A stretch of 64,000 nucleotides of DNA from positions 1-64,000 of the forward strand of contig NZ_NFJR01000001.1 in NCBI RefSeq assembly GCF_002159975.1, read 5' to 3'. Positions 15,922-24,525 of this stretch are shown here, piece by piece. The notes under the pieces are model-generated. The model ran no database searches and was not told where the DNA came from. It saw nothing but the letters and a program-made list of their open reading frames with translations. Every line of letters starts with the position of its first letter. Position 1 is the stretch's first letter. Origin of the DNA: Barnesiella sp. An22 (GTDB lineage: Bacteria > Bacteroidota > Bacteroidia > Bacteroidales > Barnesiellaceae). The translations under genes were made by a program, and so were the position numbers.

Positions 15922-15952
15922 CAAAGGTAGAGATTATCTTGCAATTATACAA
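15922..15952 (-). promoter_or_regulatory. Promoter of the rpsF-rpsR-rplI operon
   Basis: On the minus strand TTG (15950-15952), a 20-nt spacer and TACCTTTG (15922-15929). The start site near 15915 leaves a leader of about 40 nt. Confidence 0.75.
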
Positions 15953-16010
15953 CCCTTTGCGACGGTTTTTTCTCTTTTTTCTGCCGGTGCTCGTTCAATC
16001 GGGACAAAAT

Positions 16011-17162
16011 TCAGGCTTTGGTCGACTCGTATTTTTTGTAAAAGAGGGTGAGCAGTACAAAACCGACCAGGGCGAGCGGTGCCCCGATGAGGGCGGGGTA
16101 GCGGTAGTCGAGACCAGCCTCGAGCGGCAGGCCTCCCAGGAAGGCTCCGATGGCATTCCCCAGGTTGAAGGCTACCTGCACGCAGGCGGCACCCAGCAGC
16201 TCGCCACCCTTGGCAAAGTGAATGATTGAGATTTGCTGAGGGCTCGACACGGCAAAGAGTCCGGCGGTGCACAGGCACATGAGCAGTACGGTGAGCCATC
16301 CGACAGGAGCCGCGAAAAAGATGGCGAGCAGGGCCATGAAGAGCAGCAGTTGGGTGTAGGCAGCCACGCGGCCGGGGGTGTAGATATCCGACAGGCGTCC
16401 GCCCAACAGATTGCCTACCACCATGCCGAATCCGGCCAGCACCATCAGCAGGGTGACACTTTCGGTCGGGAAGCCCGAGACTTGGGTGAGCAGCGGGTTG
16501 ATGTAGCTGTACCAGCAGAACACGCCGCCGTTGCCCAGCATGGTGGCTCCCAGGATGAGCCAGGGGGCTTTGGTCTTCAAGAAACGGAACTGTCCTTTGA
16601 ATCCCGTGTCGGGCAATCCCTCGACCTGAGGTACCCACTTCCAGATGTAGTAGAGCACGATGAGGCCCCACACACCCACCAGCAGGAAGGTGAGCCGCCA
16701 CGAGAGCAGCGTGCTGAGCGAGGTGCCCAGCGGTACCCCGAAGAGGTTGGCGATGGTCATGCCGGCAATCATAATCGAGACCGCCTCCGAGCCCTTCCCT
16801 TTATCGGCCAGCTTCTCGGCCACAATCGACGCTACCCCGAAGTAGGCTCCGTGGGGGAGCCCCGAGATGAACCGGGCCATCATCATGGTCCAGTAGTTGG
16901 GGGCCAGCGAGGCAAACAGGTTGCCGGCCATCATCACGGCTACCAGACCGAGCAGGATATTTTTCAACGGCAGTTTGCGGGCCATGGTCAGAAGGGGAGC
17001 TCCGGCACATACGCCCAGAGCGTAGGCCGAAATCAAATGGCCGGCCGTAGGAATAGTGATGTGTAGATCGGCGGCTATGTAGGGGAGGATAGCCATCATG
17101 ACAAACTCGGCGATTCCAAGCCCCAATGTGCCGAACGCCAATGCAATAAGACTCTTTTTCAT
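16011..17162 (-). CDS. MFS transporter, AraJ-like exporter
   Basis: 383 residues, 12 predicted membrane helices starting with MKKSLIALAFGTLGLGIAEF. The motif between helices 2 and 3 (GAPLLTMARKLPLKN) and the FISGLPHGAYFGVASIVAEKLA segment are typical of the DHA1 group that includes AraJ. Such proteins export sugars or drugs by proton antiport across the inner membrane. Start at 17162 chosen because upstream in-frame sequence is non-hydrophobic and contains the promoter region. Monocistronic; no clear terminator. Confidence 0.92.
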   Translation of the reverse strand: MKKSLIALAFGTLGLGIAEFVMMAILPYIAADLHITIPTAGHLISAYALGVCAGAPLLTMARKLPLKNILLGLVAVMMAGNLFASLAPNYWTMMMARFISGLPHGAYFGVASIVAEKLADKGKGSEAVSIMIAGMTIANLFGVPLGTSLSTLLSWRLTFLLVGVWGLIVLYYIWKWVPQVEGLPDTGFKGQFRFLKTKAPWLILGATMLGNGGVFCWYSYINPLLTQVSGFPTESVTLLMVLAGFGMVVGNLLGGRLSDIYTPGRVAAYTQLLLFMALLAIFFAAPVGWLTVLLMCLCTAGLFAVSSPQQISIIHFAKGGELLGAACVQVAFNLGNAIGAFLGGLPLEAGLDYRYPALIGAPLALVGFVLLTLFYKKYESTKA

Positions 17163-17231
17163 ACGATACCTTAATAACCTATTGAACGCAGGGAGCAACC
17201 TGCCCGGGCAGACCCTCCCTGAAAATCGGGT

Positions 17232-17263
17232 GCAAAGGACGCAAAATCTTGCGGGTTGTACAA
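17232..17263 (-). promoter_or_regulatory. Possible promoter of the AraJ-like MFS gene
   Basis: On the minus strand a TTTG, a 20-nt spacer and GTCCTTTG. The -7 box departs from TAnnTTTG at its first two bases. It lies about 70 nt upstream of the ATG. Confidence 0.4.
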
Positions 17264-17307
17264 ACTTTGTGTCTCTTTTTTTTGCCAGGGGAACAGGCAT
17301 AAAAAAA

Positions 17308-17336
17308 CCGCTGCCTTTTTGTGCAAAAGGTAGCGG
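17308..17336 (-). terminator. Terminator of the hsp20 gene
   Basis: A 12-bp stem with one mismatch (CCGCTGCCTTTT with AAAAGGTAGCGG), 5-nt loop, followed on the minus strand by seven T residues (17301-17307). It lies 28 nt after the Hsp20 stop codon. Confidence 0.85.
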
Positions 17337-17364
17337 CCTTGCTGGGGATTGCTCCCGAAATTGT

Positions 17365-17793
17365 TTACTTAACTTCGATCGATTTTCTTACACCGGCATT
17401 GTTTTCAACAGGCAGTTTGGGAAGTTCGACCGACAAAACGCCATGTTCGACATGAGCCGAAATTTTGTTTTTGTCGACATCGTCGGGCAGAATCATGGTC
17501 TGCTGGAATTTCGAATAAGAGAATTCGCGACGCAGATAGTGCTCTTTCTTCTTTTCGTCTTTGTTTTCGATTTTCTTCTCCATCGTGATTACGAGGTTGT
17601 CGTTCTCATCGACGTGAACTTGGAAATCGTCTTTCGTCATACCCGGAGCAGCCACTTCTACGCAGTAGTCGTTTTCATGTTCGATCACATTGATGGCAGG
17701 TGCTGTAGCATTGGCTTTTTCCATCCATTCATTATCAAAGAAATCATTGAAAATGTCGGGCAACCAACCTTGGTTTTTTCTCATGGGTACCAT
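17365..17793 (-). CDS. Hsp20/alpha-crystallin small heat shock protein
   Basis: 142 residues. The alpha-crystallin domain runs from about residue 40 to 130 (VEVAAPGMTKDDFQVHVDEN to GVLSVELPKL), with the C-terminal GVLxxxLPK motif and an N-terminal arm with WLPDIFNDFFD. It is an ATP-independent holdase that forms oligomers in the cytosol. Start at 17793 has a GGAG nearby; a second Met four codons later is possible. No CIRCE or HrcA-like inverted repeat is seen upstream. Confidence 0.95.
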   Translation of the reverse strand: MVPMRKNQGWLPDIFNDFFDNEWMEKANATAPAINVIEHENDYCVEVAAPGMTKDDFQVHVDENDNLVITMEKKIENKDEKKKEHYLRREFSYSKFQQTMILPDDVDKNKISAHVEHGVLSVELPKLPVENNAGVRKSIEVK

Positions 17794-17885
17794 AATTATA
17801 ATCTCCTATCTTTAAGTTGTTTATTATCTGTTTTGCTTTCGGCTCTCTTTCGATTACCGAAATCACCTATCTACTTGCAAAGGGT

Positions 17886-17905
17886 GTGCCAATACCCTTT
17901 GGCAC
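17886..17905. promoter_or_regulatory. Inverted repeat GTGCCAA-N6-TTGGCAC between hsp20 and MATE genes
   Basis: A perfect 7-bp inverted repeat with a 6-nt centre, about 95 nt upstream of the hsp20 start and about 125 nt beyond the MATE stop. Such a dyad is a reasonable operator for hsp20, but no regulator is known and there is no recognisable -7 box beside it. Confidence 0.35.
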
Positions 17906-17934
17906 CTGTTTTGCCCCGGATGTGGTGACAAGAG

Positions 17935-18015
17935 TGCGCCGAAGTGGACAGACTTGCGCCGAAGTGGCCTATTTGTCACATCGGGTGCGAGGCTCGTAAG
18001 GTTCGGGTGCGAGGC
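17935..18015. repeat. Two pairs of short tandem repeats
   Basis: TGCGCCGAAGTGG occurs at 17935-17947 and 17955-17967 (20-bp period) and TCGGGTGCGAGGC at 17981-17993 and 18003-18015 (22-bp period). They lie just past the MATE gene stop. No coding or terminator role is visible. Confidence 0.65.
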
Positions 18016-18031
18016 CTCGGACGGCAGAGTC

Positions 18032-19381
18032 TCACCGCCTTCTCCGGCGATACAGGCACATGCCGTAGATGATTGTCGAGGTAAGTGCTTCGGTCACCGG
18101 CATGGCCAGCCACATACCAGTGGTTCCCCACACGGCGGGGAGCAGGTAGAAGCATGGAATGAGGAGGATTACACCGCGCATCAGCACAAACAGAATCGAC
18201 TCTCTTATCCGTTCCAGACTCTGGAAGTAGCCGATGACAGCCACGTTGGCAATGAAAAAGACGGTGCCTGTACCCAGGTAGGGAAATCCCGCCGTAGCTA
18301 TTCTTCCGGCTTGGCTCTGGGTGTCGACAAACAGCCCTACCAGTTCTCGTGGAAACAGAATAAACAGCAGCGACAGGCACACGCCGAACAGGGTTGCCGT
18401 GCGCAACAGCAGGCGGCGGGTCTCTCTCACTTTGTGCCAGAGGCCGGTGCCGTAGTTGTAGCTGATGATGGGTTGGGCCGACTGGGCTATGGCATTTCCG
18501 ATCATGAAGAAGAAGGGGGCATAGTAGCAGGCAATGCCAAAAGCGCCCACGCCCGAATCGCCCAGATAGTGCATAAACTGCCAGTTGCCTATGTAGATAA
18601 AGATGGCCATTGTCAGTTCGCCCAGCAGCGACGACAAGCCTATCTTGCACTGGTAGCCGAGGTTTCGGCCGGCCAGGCAGAGGCTCTTGACGCTTGTTTT
18701 CAAGGCGATTATGCGTAGCGACCGGCCCATGAATAGCAGATAGTACAAGGCCATGACACCGCCGGCCATAATGCTGAGGGTAGTGGCTATTGCCGCCCCT
18801 TTTACTCCCATGCCAAGGGGGAAGATGAAGAGCCAGTCGAGCACGATATTCAGCAGGGCCGGCACAATGTTGCACCACATGGCAAAGCGGGGTGAGCCAT
18901 CGAGGCGGATAATGAAGAGCCCTATCAGCATCCAGGTCTGGAAGACAAAGGCCGGCATAATCCATTGCAGGTAGTCGAGAACTTGCGGCATCAGGCTCTC
19001 CGACGAGCCCAGCAGCCGGGCCGTCTCGGCCGGGAATATCAGTACCAGCACCGTGAGTACGGTTATAAACAAGGTAGTCGCCAGCAGGGCTTGGGAAATG
19101 TTGAGCCGGGCAGTCTTCACCTTTTTATAAGAGAGGTGAATGGACGATACTACCGAGCAGCCGGAGCCGATCATGAGCCCCAGGCCGGCTACGAATTGGT
19201 AGATGGGAACGACCAGGTTTACGGCGGCAACCCCGTCGGCACCGGTGCCGTGCCCTACAAAGATACCGTCGATAGTACATACAGCCGACATGGCGAACGA
19301 ACCCAGCAGGGTGGGAATCAGTAGTTTGCGGAAGAGTGTGGCGACAGGCTCTTTCTGAAAGTCGATAGCGTCTCGGTTCAT
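18032..19381 (-). CDS. MATE family efflux transporter
   Basis: 449 residues with 12 predicted membrane helices and the twofold MATE repeat (LLIPTLLGSFAMSAVCTIDGIFVGHGTGADGVAAVN in the first half). MATE proteins export cationic drugs or metabolites using Na+ or H+. It starts 167 nt from the divergently transcribed AraC-type regulator, which suggests the regulator controls it. -7 box TACCTTTG at 19419-19426. Confidence 0.93.
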   Translation of the reverse strand: MNRDAIDFQKEPVATLFRKLLIPTLLGSFAMSAVCTIDGIFVGHGTGADGVAAVNLVVPIYQFVAGLGLMIGSGCSVVSSIHLSYKKVKTARLNISQALLATTLFITVLTVLVLIFPAETARLLGSSESLMPQVLDYLQWIMPAFVFQTWMLIGLFIIRLDGSPRFAMWCNIVPALLNIVLDWLFIFPLGMGVKGAAIATTLSIMAGGVMALYYLLFMGRSLRIIALKTSVKSLCLAGRNLGYQCKIGLSSLLGELTMAIFIYIGNWQFMHYLGDSGVGAFGIACYYAPFFFMIGNAIAQSAQPIISYNYGTGLWHKVRETRRLLLRTATLFGVCLSLLFILFPRELVGLFVDTQSQAGRIATAGFPYLGTGTVFFIANVAVIGYFQSLERIRESILFVLMRGVILLIPCFYLLPAVWGTTGMWLAMPVTEALTSTIIYGMCLYRRRRR

Positions 19382-19418
19382 ACAAGCAGAGTTGTGTTTG
19401 TGGGTCTTTTACGAGGGG

Positions 19419-19426
19419 CAAAGGTA
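19419..19426 (-). promoter_or_regulatory. -7 box of the MATE gene
   Basis: TACCTTTG on the minus strand, 38 nt upstream of the ATG; no convincing -33 TTTG, consistent with an activated promoter. Confidence 0.5.
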
Positions 19427-19514
19427 GTGAGATGTATCTTCCCGGAGGGGAGCAGAACCCCGACAAGTAGGGTACTTTTCCGAACAAAATGGGGCGTAAG
19501 TTGGGGAAATACCC

Positions 19515-19522
19515 TATTTTTG
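19515..19522 (+). promoter_or_regulatory. -7 box of the AraC-type regulator gene
   Basis: TATTTTTG, 27 nt upstream of the ATG at 19549; the -33 TTTG is missing. It is about 90 bp from the divergent MATE -7 box, so one operator could serve both. Confidence 0.45.
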
Positions 19523-19548
19523 CATCTCAGAAAGGTATTTTTCAATAT

Positions 19549-20403
19549 ATGAAGTCGTTCAAGTACAGGCTCTCGCCCGAGGGCAGCGAATGCAGCTACG
19601 GCACAACCGACCTTCGCCCCTGTCTGGGGTGTCCTATCGAGGTCGAGGGGTGTGTGGTGCTGATGTGTACCGAGGGGGTAGCGCTTTTCTCCATCGACTT
19701 TCACAACTACACCTTCCGTCGGGGCGATTTGCTGGTGGTCATGTATGACCGCACGGTAATCCCGCTCAAGGTCTCGGCCGGATTCCGGGTCGAATGGGTA
19801 TCGCTGTCGCTTTCGGTTTGCAACGATACCTTCTATAAAATCTCTTCGGTAAAGTTTTGGGACCGCTTCTATTTCTACCCGGTTTGCCGTCTGGAGCCTG
19901 AGCATCCACGGCTGGTCGAGTCTTGGCTGTTGCAGGTGAAGTGGATTGCCCGACACACGGAGGATACCTACCGCACCGAACTGTTGCAAAGTGTATTCTA
20001 TCAGCTCATGCTCTCGCTCTGCTGCGAAATGGAGAGGCTGTCGCTGGCTTCGGGCAAGAGCGAGAAACGAAGTCATGCCTGGGTGGTCGCCAATGACTTT
20101 ATGGTGCTGGTGGGTCGCCACTATGTCAAGCACCGCGACGTGGCCTATTATGCCACCCGCCTTTGTGTCAGTCCCGATTACCTCAATAAACTGTCGCTCA
20201 AATATATCTTGATGACCCCCAAGGAGTATATCAACCGGCAGTGTATTATGGCTATCAAGACCTATTTGAGTAGTACCGACCTGTCGGTCAAGAATATTGC
20301 CAACGAACTTAACTACGAGGATGCCTCGTATTTGTGCCGTTTCTTTCGTCGAATGACGGGTATGTCGCCTCTGGAATACCGCGAGCGGTTGGGCAAGCCG
20401 TGA
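19549..20403 (+). CDS. AraC family transcriptional regulator
   Basis: 284 residues. The N-terminal about 160 residues look like a cupin-type sensor; residues about 185-282 form the double helix-turn-helix of AraC/XylS proteins (VAYYATRLCVSPDYLNKLSL, then SVKNIANELNYEDASYLCRF and FRRMTGMSPLEYR). The start at MKSFKYRLS is preferred because the open frame further upstream (from 19489) includes the -7 box. Divergent from the MATE exporter, its most likely target (inference). Confidence 0.88.
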   Translation: MKSFKYRLSPEGSECSYGTTDLRPCLGCPIEVEGCVVLMCTEGVALFSIDFHNYTFRRGDLLVVMYDRTVIPLKVSAGFRVEWVSLSLSVCNDTFYKISSVKFWDRFYFYPVCRLEPEHPRLVESWLLQVKWIARHTEDTYRTELLQSVFYQLMLSLCCEMERLSLASGKSEKRSHAWVVANDFMVLVGRHYVKHRDVAYYATRLCVSPDYLNKLSLKYILMTPKEYINRQCIMAIKTYLSSTDLSVKNIANELNYEDASYLCRFFRRMTGMSPLEYRERLGKP

Positions 20404-20410
20404 GCGACCG

Positions 20411-20637
20411 GGGCCGGAAAAAGTCCGGGCGAGCTTGTTTCTCTGCATTCACCTTTCAGTATCTTTTACTAAGACAGGAGGCGGTTTGGCATAGTCAAAT
20501 TTGAAAACGTGGTTTTCATTTGCCTTTGCAATCTTCTTTCGCTATCTTTGTTACACGAAGACAGGAGGCGGCTCGGCATGGTCAAATTTGAAAACAAAGT
20601 TTTCATTTGCCACTGCTCTCGCCTTTCACTATCTTTG
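20411..20637 (+). repeat. Promoter-bearing hairpin repeat, locus 2 (two full units and one decayed)
   Basis: A decayed unit (about 20411-20467, ending TATCTTTT) precedes two full units (20468-20550 and 20551-20637). In both, GACAGGAGGCGG and TCGGCAT-like sequence leads into hairpin arms CAAATTTGAAAAC and GTTTTCATTTG. The right arm ends in the -33 TTTG (20519-20522; 20606-20609), followed after 20 nt by TATCTTTG (20543-20550; 20630-20637). Transcription from the last unit would start near 20644, 17 nt before the sdaA ATG. Confidence 0.85.
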
Positions 20638-20660
20638 TATTTACATTATACATAAATGAG

Positions 20661-21866
20661 ATGAAAACCATACGGGAAATATATCGCATAGGGTATGGCC
20701 CTTCGAGCAGCCATACGATGGGGCCGCGCAAGGCTTCGGAAATGTTTTTGGAACGCCATCGCGATGCGGCGGCATTCGAAGTGACGTTATACGGCAGTCT
20801 GGCCGCTACGGGGCGGGGCCACTTGACCGACGTGGCTATCCTCGACACGCTGCGTCCCCATGCGCCGGTCGAGATTGTGTGGAAGCCTTCGGTATTTCTG
20901 CCTTTTCACCCCAATGGCATGACCTTCCGCTCGAAGAACAGCCGGGGCGAGGTGACCGACGAATGGACGGTCTTCAGCATCGGAGGCGGTGCTTTGGCCG
21001 AAGAGGGGAAGGCTCTCGACGAGTCGCCCGAGCTGTATGAAATGAATCACATGACCGAGATACTCAACTGGTGCGAGCGCACGGGGCGCAGCTATTGGGA
21101 GTATGTGCAGGAGTGCGAGGACGATGACCTCTGGAACTACCTGGCCGAGGTGTGGGCGGTAATGCGCCAGGCCATCGAGCGGGGTCTCGACCAGGAGGGC
21201 GTGTTGCCGGGGCCGTTGAACCTGCGGCGCAAAGCCTCTTCCTACTATATAAAGGCCAAGGGGTATAAGGATAGCTTGAAGAGCCGTGGGCTGGTCTTTG
21301 CCTATGCCCTGGCCGTGAGCGAAGAGAATGCCTCGGGTGGCCGTATTGTCACGGCACCTACCTGCGGCTCGTGCGGGGTGGTACCTGCCGTGCTGTATCA
21401 TTTGCAGAAGAGCCGCGACTTCAGCGACATGCGCATCCTGCGGGCGTTGGCTACGGCCGGTTTGGTGGGTAATATCGTGAAACAGAATGCCTCGATTTCG
21501 GGGGCCGAGGTGGGCTGCCAGGGCGAGGTAGGCGTGGCGTGTGCCATGGCTTCGGCGGCAGCCAGCCAACTGTTCGGGGGCAGCCCGGCACAGATCGAGT
21601 ATGCCGCCGAGATGGGTCTCGAGCATCACCTGGGCATGACGTGTGACCCGGTGTGCGGCCTGGTGCAGATTCCCTGCATCGAGCGGAATGCCTATGCCGC
21701 GGCCCGGGCTCTCGATGCCAATATCTATTCGGCCTTTACCGATGGCAACCACCGGGTTTCGTTCGACAAGGTGGTGGCGGTAATGAAGCAGACCGGGCAC
21801 GACCTGCCGTCGCTCTACAAGGAGACGGGCGAAGGTGGCTTGGCCAAGGATTACGAGCAGATGTAG
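20661..21866 (+). CDS. sdaA: L-serine ammonia-lyase (single-chain, iron-sulfur)
   Basis: 401 residues. The beta region opens with [13 protein letters not shown]; the alpha region carries [14 protein letters not shown] and [16 protein letters not shown], giving the cysteines for the [4Fe-4S] cluster. It deaminates L-serine to pyruvate and ammonia in the cytosol. The start at MKTIREI (20661) is right because the frame upstream is the promoter repeat. Expression should depend on the two tandem repeat promoters. Confidence 0.95.
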   Translation: MKTIREIYRIGYGPSSSHTMGPRKASEMFLERHRDAAAFEVTLYGSLAATGRGHLTDVAILDTLRPHAPVEIVWKPSVFLPFHPNGMTFRSKNSRGEVTDEWTVFSIGGGALAEEGKALDESPELYEMNHMTEILNWCERTGRSYWEYVQECEDDDLWNYLAEVWAVMRQAIERGLDQEGVLPGPLNLRRKASSYYIKAKGYKDSLKSRGLVFAYALAVSEENASGGRIVTAPTCGSCGVVPAVLYHLQKSRDFSDMRILRALATAGLVGNIVKQNASISGAEVGCQGEVGVACAMASAAASQLFGGSPAQIEYAAEMGLEHHLGMTCDPVCGLVQIPCIERNAYAAARALDANIYSAFTDGNHRVSFDKVVAVMKQTGHDLPSLYKETGEGGLAKDYEQM

Positions 21867-21954
21867 CACCGGGAGGGCCGCGCTCGGCAACTGTCTTTAT
21901 CCGATTGATTCGGGTAGATGGGGCCGGTGGCGATGGTTTGATGGAAAAAAATAA

Positions 21955-21993
21955 TAGCCTCTTTTTCGCCGATAGTGAGCAAAAAGGAGGCTA
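21955..21993 (+). terminator. Terminator of sdaA
   Basis: TAGCCTCTTTTT pairs with AAAAAGGAGGCTA (one bulge) across a 14-nt loop, about 90 nt after the sdaA stop, followed by AATTTGTTTTTG. A-rich sequence on the other side may make it bidirectional. Confidence 0.65.
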
Positions 21994-21995
21994 AA

Positions 21996-22027
21996 TTTGT
22001 TTTTGTAGCAAAGTTGAGTTACTTTTG
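21996..22027 (+). promoter_or_regulatory. Promoter of the MarR-type regulator gene
   Basis: TTTG (21996-21999), 20-nt spacer, TACTTTTG (22020-22027); start near 22034, leader about 20 nt to the ATG at 22053. It abuts the sdaA terminator. Confidence 0.75.
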
Positions 22028-22052
22028 TAGTTGTTTAAGCAATGATTCGTAT

Positions 22053-22508
22053 ATGAACTTTTCGGAATTAAATATAGAGATGCTCTTTGCTCTGATGAGC
22101 GGTAAGTTGTCGGCAGCCATCAATCGGAAGTTGCACCGCAGTTTTCGCAAGTTGTCAATCGACATTACGCCCGAGCAATGGACGGTGCTCTACTATTTGT
22201 GGTCGCGCGACGGGGTAACTCAGCAAGAGTTGTGTAATGTCACTTTCAAAGACAAGCCGAGTATGACCCGGTTGATTGACAATCTGGAGAAACAGCAGCT
22301 GGTGGTTCGTTCGCCGGGTGTGAAAGATCGCCGTATCAACCTCATTCATCTCACGGACAAGGGACGTGAACTCGAGGTTGCTACCAAGCCGTTGGTAACG
22401 GCCATCATGCGTACCGCTCTCGAGGGATTTTCCGACAGCGAGGTCGAGATGGCCGGTGCGATGCTGGCCAAGGTCTTCGGCAATTTGAAAAACTCGTTGA
22501 ACGACTAA
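22053..22508 (+). CDS. MarR family transcriptional regulator
   Basis: 151 residues, winged helix. The recognition region QQELCNVTFKDKPSMTRLID and the wing VVRSPGVKDRRINLIHLT followed by KGREL are typical of MarR/SlyA. Family members sense phenolic or oxidative signals and repress nearby transporter or enzyme genes. The alpha/beta hydrolase gene starts 20 nt after it and is probably in the same transcript. I place the start at MNFSELNIEM because the sequence before it holds the promoter. Confidence 0.92.
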   Translation: MNFSELNIEMLFALMSGKLSAAINRKLHRSFRKLSIDITPEQWTVLYYLWSRDGVTQQELCNVTFKDKPSMTRLIDNLEKQQLVVRSPGVKDRRINLIHLTDKGRELEVATKPLVTAIMRTALEGFSDSEVEMAGAMLAKVFGNLKNSLND

Positions 22509-22528
22509 TCTCTAAAAAGACGATAGCG

Positions 22529-23557
22529 ATGATCAAGTATGCCAAACTGTTTGTGGCGGTTTTGCTGTGTGGGCTGGCCGCAACCACATCATTCACCTTT
22601 GCACAGTACCAACCCGATCGCCTGGGCGAGGGGTTCGAATCGAAAACACTCGTCATGCCCGACGATTACAGCGGTCGGGTGGTGACTACGCTCGTGCGCA
22701 GTCTGTCGCCTTGCCCCGATGTGCATCGGGCCGTGCTCTACGTACACGGGTATAACGACTATTTTTTCCAAAAGGAGATGGCCCGGACCTTTACCGACTC
22801 GTGTTTCAACTTCTACGCCGTGGACCTGCGCAAGTATGGGCGTTCGCTTCTGCCGGAGCAAACCCCTTTCGAGGTGCGCGACTTGAGCGAGTATTTTGCC
22901 GATCTCGACACGGCGTTGACACTTGTCCGGCAGGAGGGCAATACCGAGGTTGTGCTGATGGGGCACTCGACCGGAGGGCTCATCACCTCGCTCTATTGCG
23001 AGGCGCATCGCGACTCCCTGCCGGTGCAGGGGCTTATCCTCAACAGCCCGTTCCTCGACATGAACATGAGCGGCTTTTACGAAAAGGTATTGGTGCCTTT
23101 GGTTTCGGCCTGGGGCGGTTGTTTCAAGAATACGAAAATCAGCCAAGGCAACTCCACTGCCTATGCCGAGAGTCTGTTGAAACAGTATCACGGCGAGTGG
23201 GACTACGACACCAACCTGAAGTTTATGGCCTCGCGGCCGGTCACCGCGGCCTGGGTACGGGCCATACATCGGGGGCATAACCAGGTGCACAAGGGGTTGC
23301 ACATACCGTGTCCCATCCTGTTGATGTATTCGAGCCAGTCGGTGCAGGGCGACGAGTGGACCCCGCAGCACCAGTCGGGCGACGCGGTGCTCGATGTGAA
23401 AGATATAGCCCGCTACGGGCGTACGCTGGGGCCGCATGTCACCGAGTTTGAGGTGAAGGAGGGGTTGCACGACCTCGTGTTGTCGAAGCCGGCTGCACGG
23501 GCATCGGTCTATGCCGAGATATTCCGGTGGTTGCGCAGCAACGGGTTGGAGCGTTGA
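22529..23557 (+). CDS. Alpha/beta hydrolase (S33-type, monoacylglycerol lipase-like), exported
   Basis: 342 residues. Signal peptide of about 25 residues (LFVAVLLCGLAATTSFTFAQ). The nucleophile elbow GHSTGG places catalytic Ser147, with HGYNDY as oxyanion region near residue 73 and a likely acid/base pair at the C-terminus (His in KEGLHDLVLS). Resembles the serine aminopeptidase S33/lysophospholipase group. Substrate unknown; periplasmic or lumenal location inferred. Followed by a strong terminator. Confidence 0.9.
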   Translation: MIKYAKLFVAVLLCGLAATTSFTFAQYQPDRLGEGFESKTLVMPDDYSGRVVTTLVRSLSPCPDVHRAVLYVHGYNDYFFQKEMARTFTDSCFNFYAVDLRKYGRSLLPEQTPFEVRDLSEYFADLDTALTLVRQEGNTEVVLMGHSTGGLITSLYCEAHRDSLPVQGLILNSPFLDMNMSGFYEKVLVPLVSAWGGCFKNTKISQGNSTAYAESLLKQYHGEWDYDTNLKFMASRPVTAAWVRAIHRGHNQVHKGLHIPCPILLMYSSQSVQGDEWTPQHQSGDAVLDVKDIARYGRTLGPHVTEFEVKEGLHDLVLSKPAARASVYAEIFRWLRSNGLER

Positions 23558-23582
23558 ACTGCAGGAAATAAAAACTTATTAT

Positions 23583-23623
23583 AAGAAGAACGGCCGGAGG
23601 TGTTTGCCCCGGCCGTTCTTCTT
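23583..23623 (+). terminator. Terminator of the MarR-hydrolase operon
   Basis: A perfect 15-bp stem (AAGAAGAACGGCCGG with its complement) and 11-nt loop, followed by TTCG after a short T run; the A-rich opposite side also suits the convergent lipoprotein gene. Confidence 0.85.
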
Positions 23624-23641
23624 TTCGTCGTGATACGACTG

Positions 23642-24505
23642 TTATTGTTTCTTTGATTTCTGTTGTTTCTCCAGTTGCATTACCTGCTTGTCGGCCAGTT
23701 CGAGGGTACGGATGTTGAGCTGATATTCCCGGGTGAGGTCATCGACATTACGCATCAGAGTGTAGAGGTTGCGGGTCTCTTTCACCGCTTCGCGAGTCGT
23801 CCGGTCGAGAGCGAGCGTGTAACGGTTTCCGCCCAGATAGGTGAGAGTGATGGCCTTGTCGGTGTTGTCGGCAATAAGCGAAGCGACGGCCGAACATTGT
23901 CCATCCTTGTAGGTGACGATTTCGGTATACTTGCCGTTGTCGGTAAACCGGTAGTTATTGGCTCCGTCGTATCCGATAGCCAGGGTCTCGGCCTTGCTCT
24001 TGTCGGGTAGGGTGACCCGTATCGAACTATGCTTCAGCGGGGTGCTGCCGTAGTATACGCTGGCCAGCTGCATCTGACCGTTTTCGGTAACCTGCACCTT
24101 CAGCTGGCTGCGGGTGATGGCGTTTTGTTTGGGCAGTTTGTTGTACACGTAGTTGCCTTCGGTCTGATATTTGGCATCTTTCTCGAAGCGGAATTTCTTT
24201 TTGGCTGCCTCGAGTTCGGCCTGTCTTACCTTGAGTACGCTGTCGATATAGAGCAGGTTTCGCTCGCTCTCTTTCTGCTTGACCCGGCACATGAGCAACA
24301 TGCCCTCTCTGATCTGTTTGAAGGCTTTGGGGTATAGCTGCTCGATACTGTCTATCGCATTTCGGGCGCTTTCGTACTGTCCCGCCTCGAAGAGTTTCAA
24401 GGCTTTTTCGTATTGCTCGCCGGCTTCGTGGCTACCGTCGCCGCAGGCCGGAAACAGAAGAATACAGGAGCATATCCAAAGGTAGAGGTATTTTGTCATA
24501 TTCAT
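23642..24505 (-). CDS. Lipoprotein of unknown function with TPR-like N-terminus and C-terminal coil
   Basis: 287 residues. Lipobox LLFPACGD (Cys about 21). Residues 28-60 resemble one TPR-type helix pair (YEKALKLFEAGQYESARNAID); residues 80-110 and 240-285 are charged helices likely to form coiled coils, with a beta-rich domain between. It ends just before the convergent terminator and starts 20 nt after the RelA/SpoT gene stop. I do not recognise a named family. Likely outer-membrane lipoprotein facing the periplasm. Confidence 0.75.
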   Translation of the reverse strand: MNMTKYLYLWICSCILLFPACGDGSHEAGEQYEKALKLFEAGQYESARNAIDSIEQLYPKAFKQIREGMLLMCRVKQKESERNLLYIDSVLKVRQAELEAAKKKFRFEKDAKYQTEGNYVYNKLPKQNAITRSQLKVQVTENGQMQLASVYYGSTPLKHSSIRVTLPDKSKAETLAIGYDGANNYRFTDNGKYTEIVTYKDGQCSAVASLIADNTDKAITLTYLGGNRYTLALDRTTREAVKETRNLYTLMRNVDDLTREYQLNIRTLELADKQVMQLEKQQKSKKQ

Positions 24506-24525
24506 ATTGTGTTTTTAATGGGTCA

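Noticed and set aside
20607-20660. N-terminal extension of SdaA to 20607
   Set aside because: Same reason: residues MPLLSPFTIF arise from the repeat, and the family start is MKTIREI.
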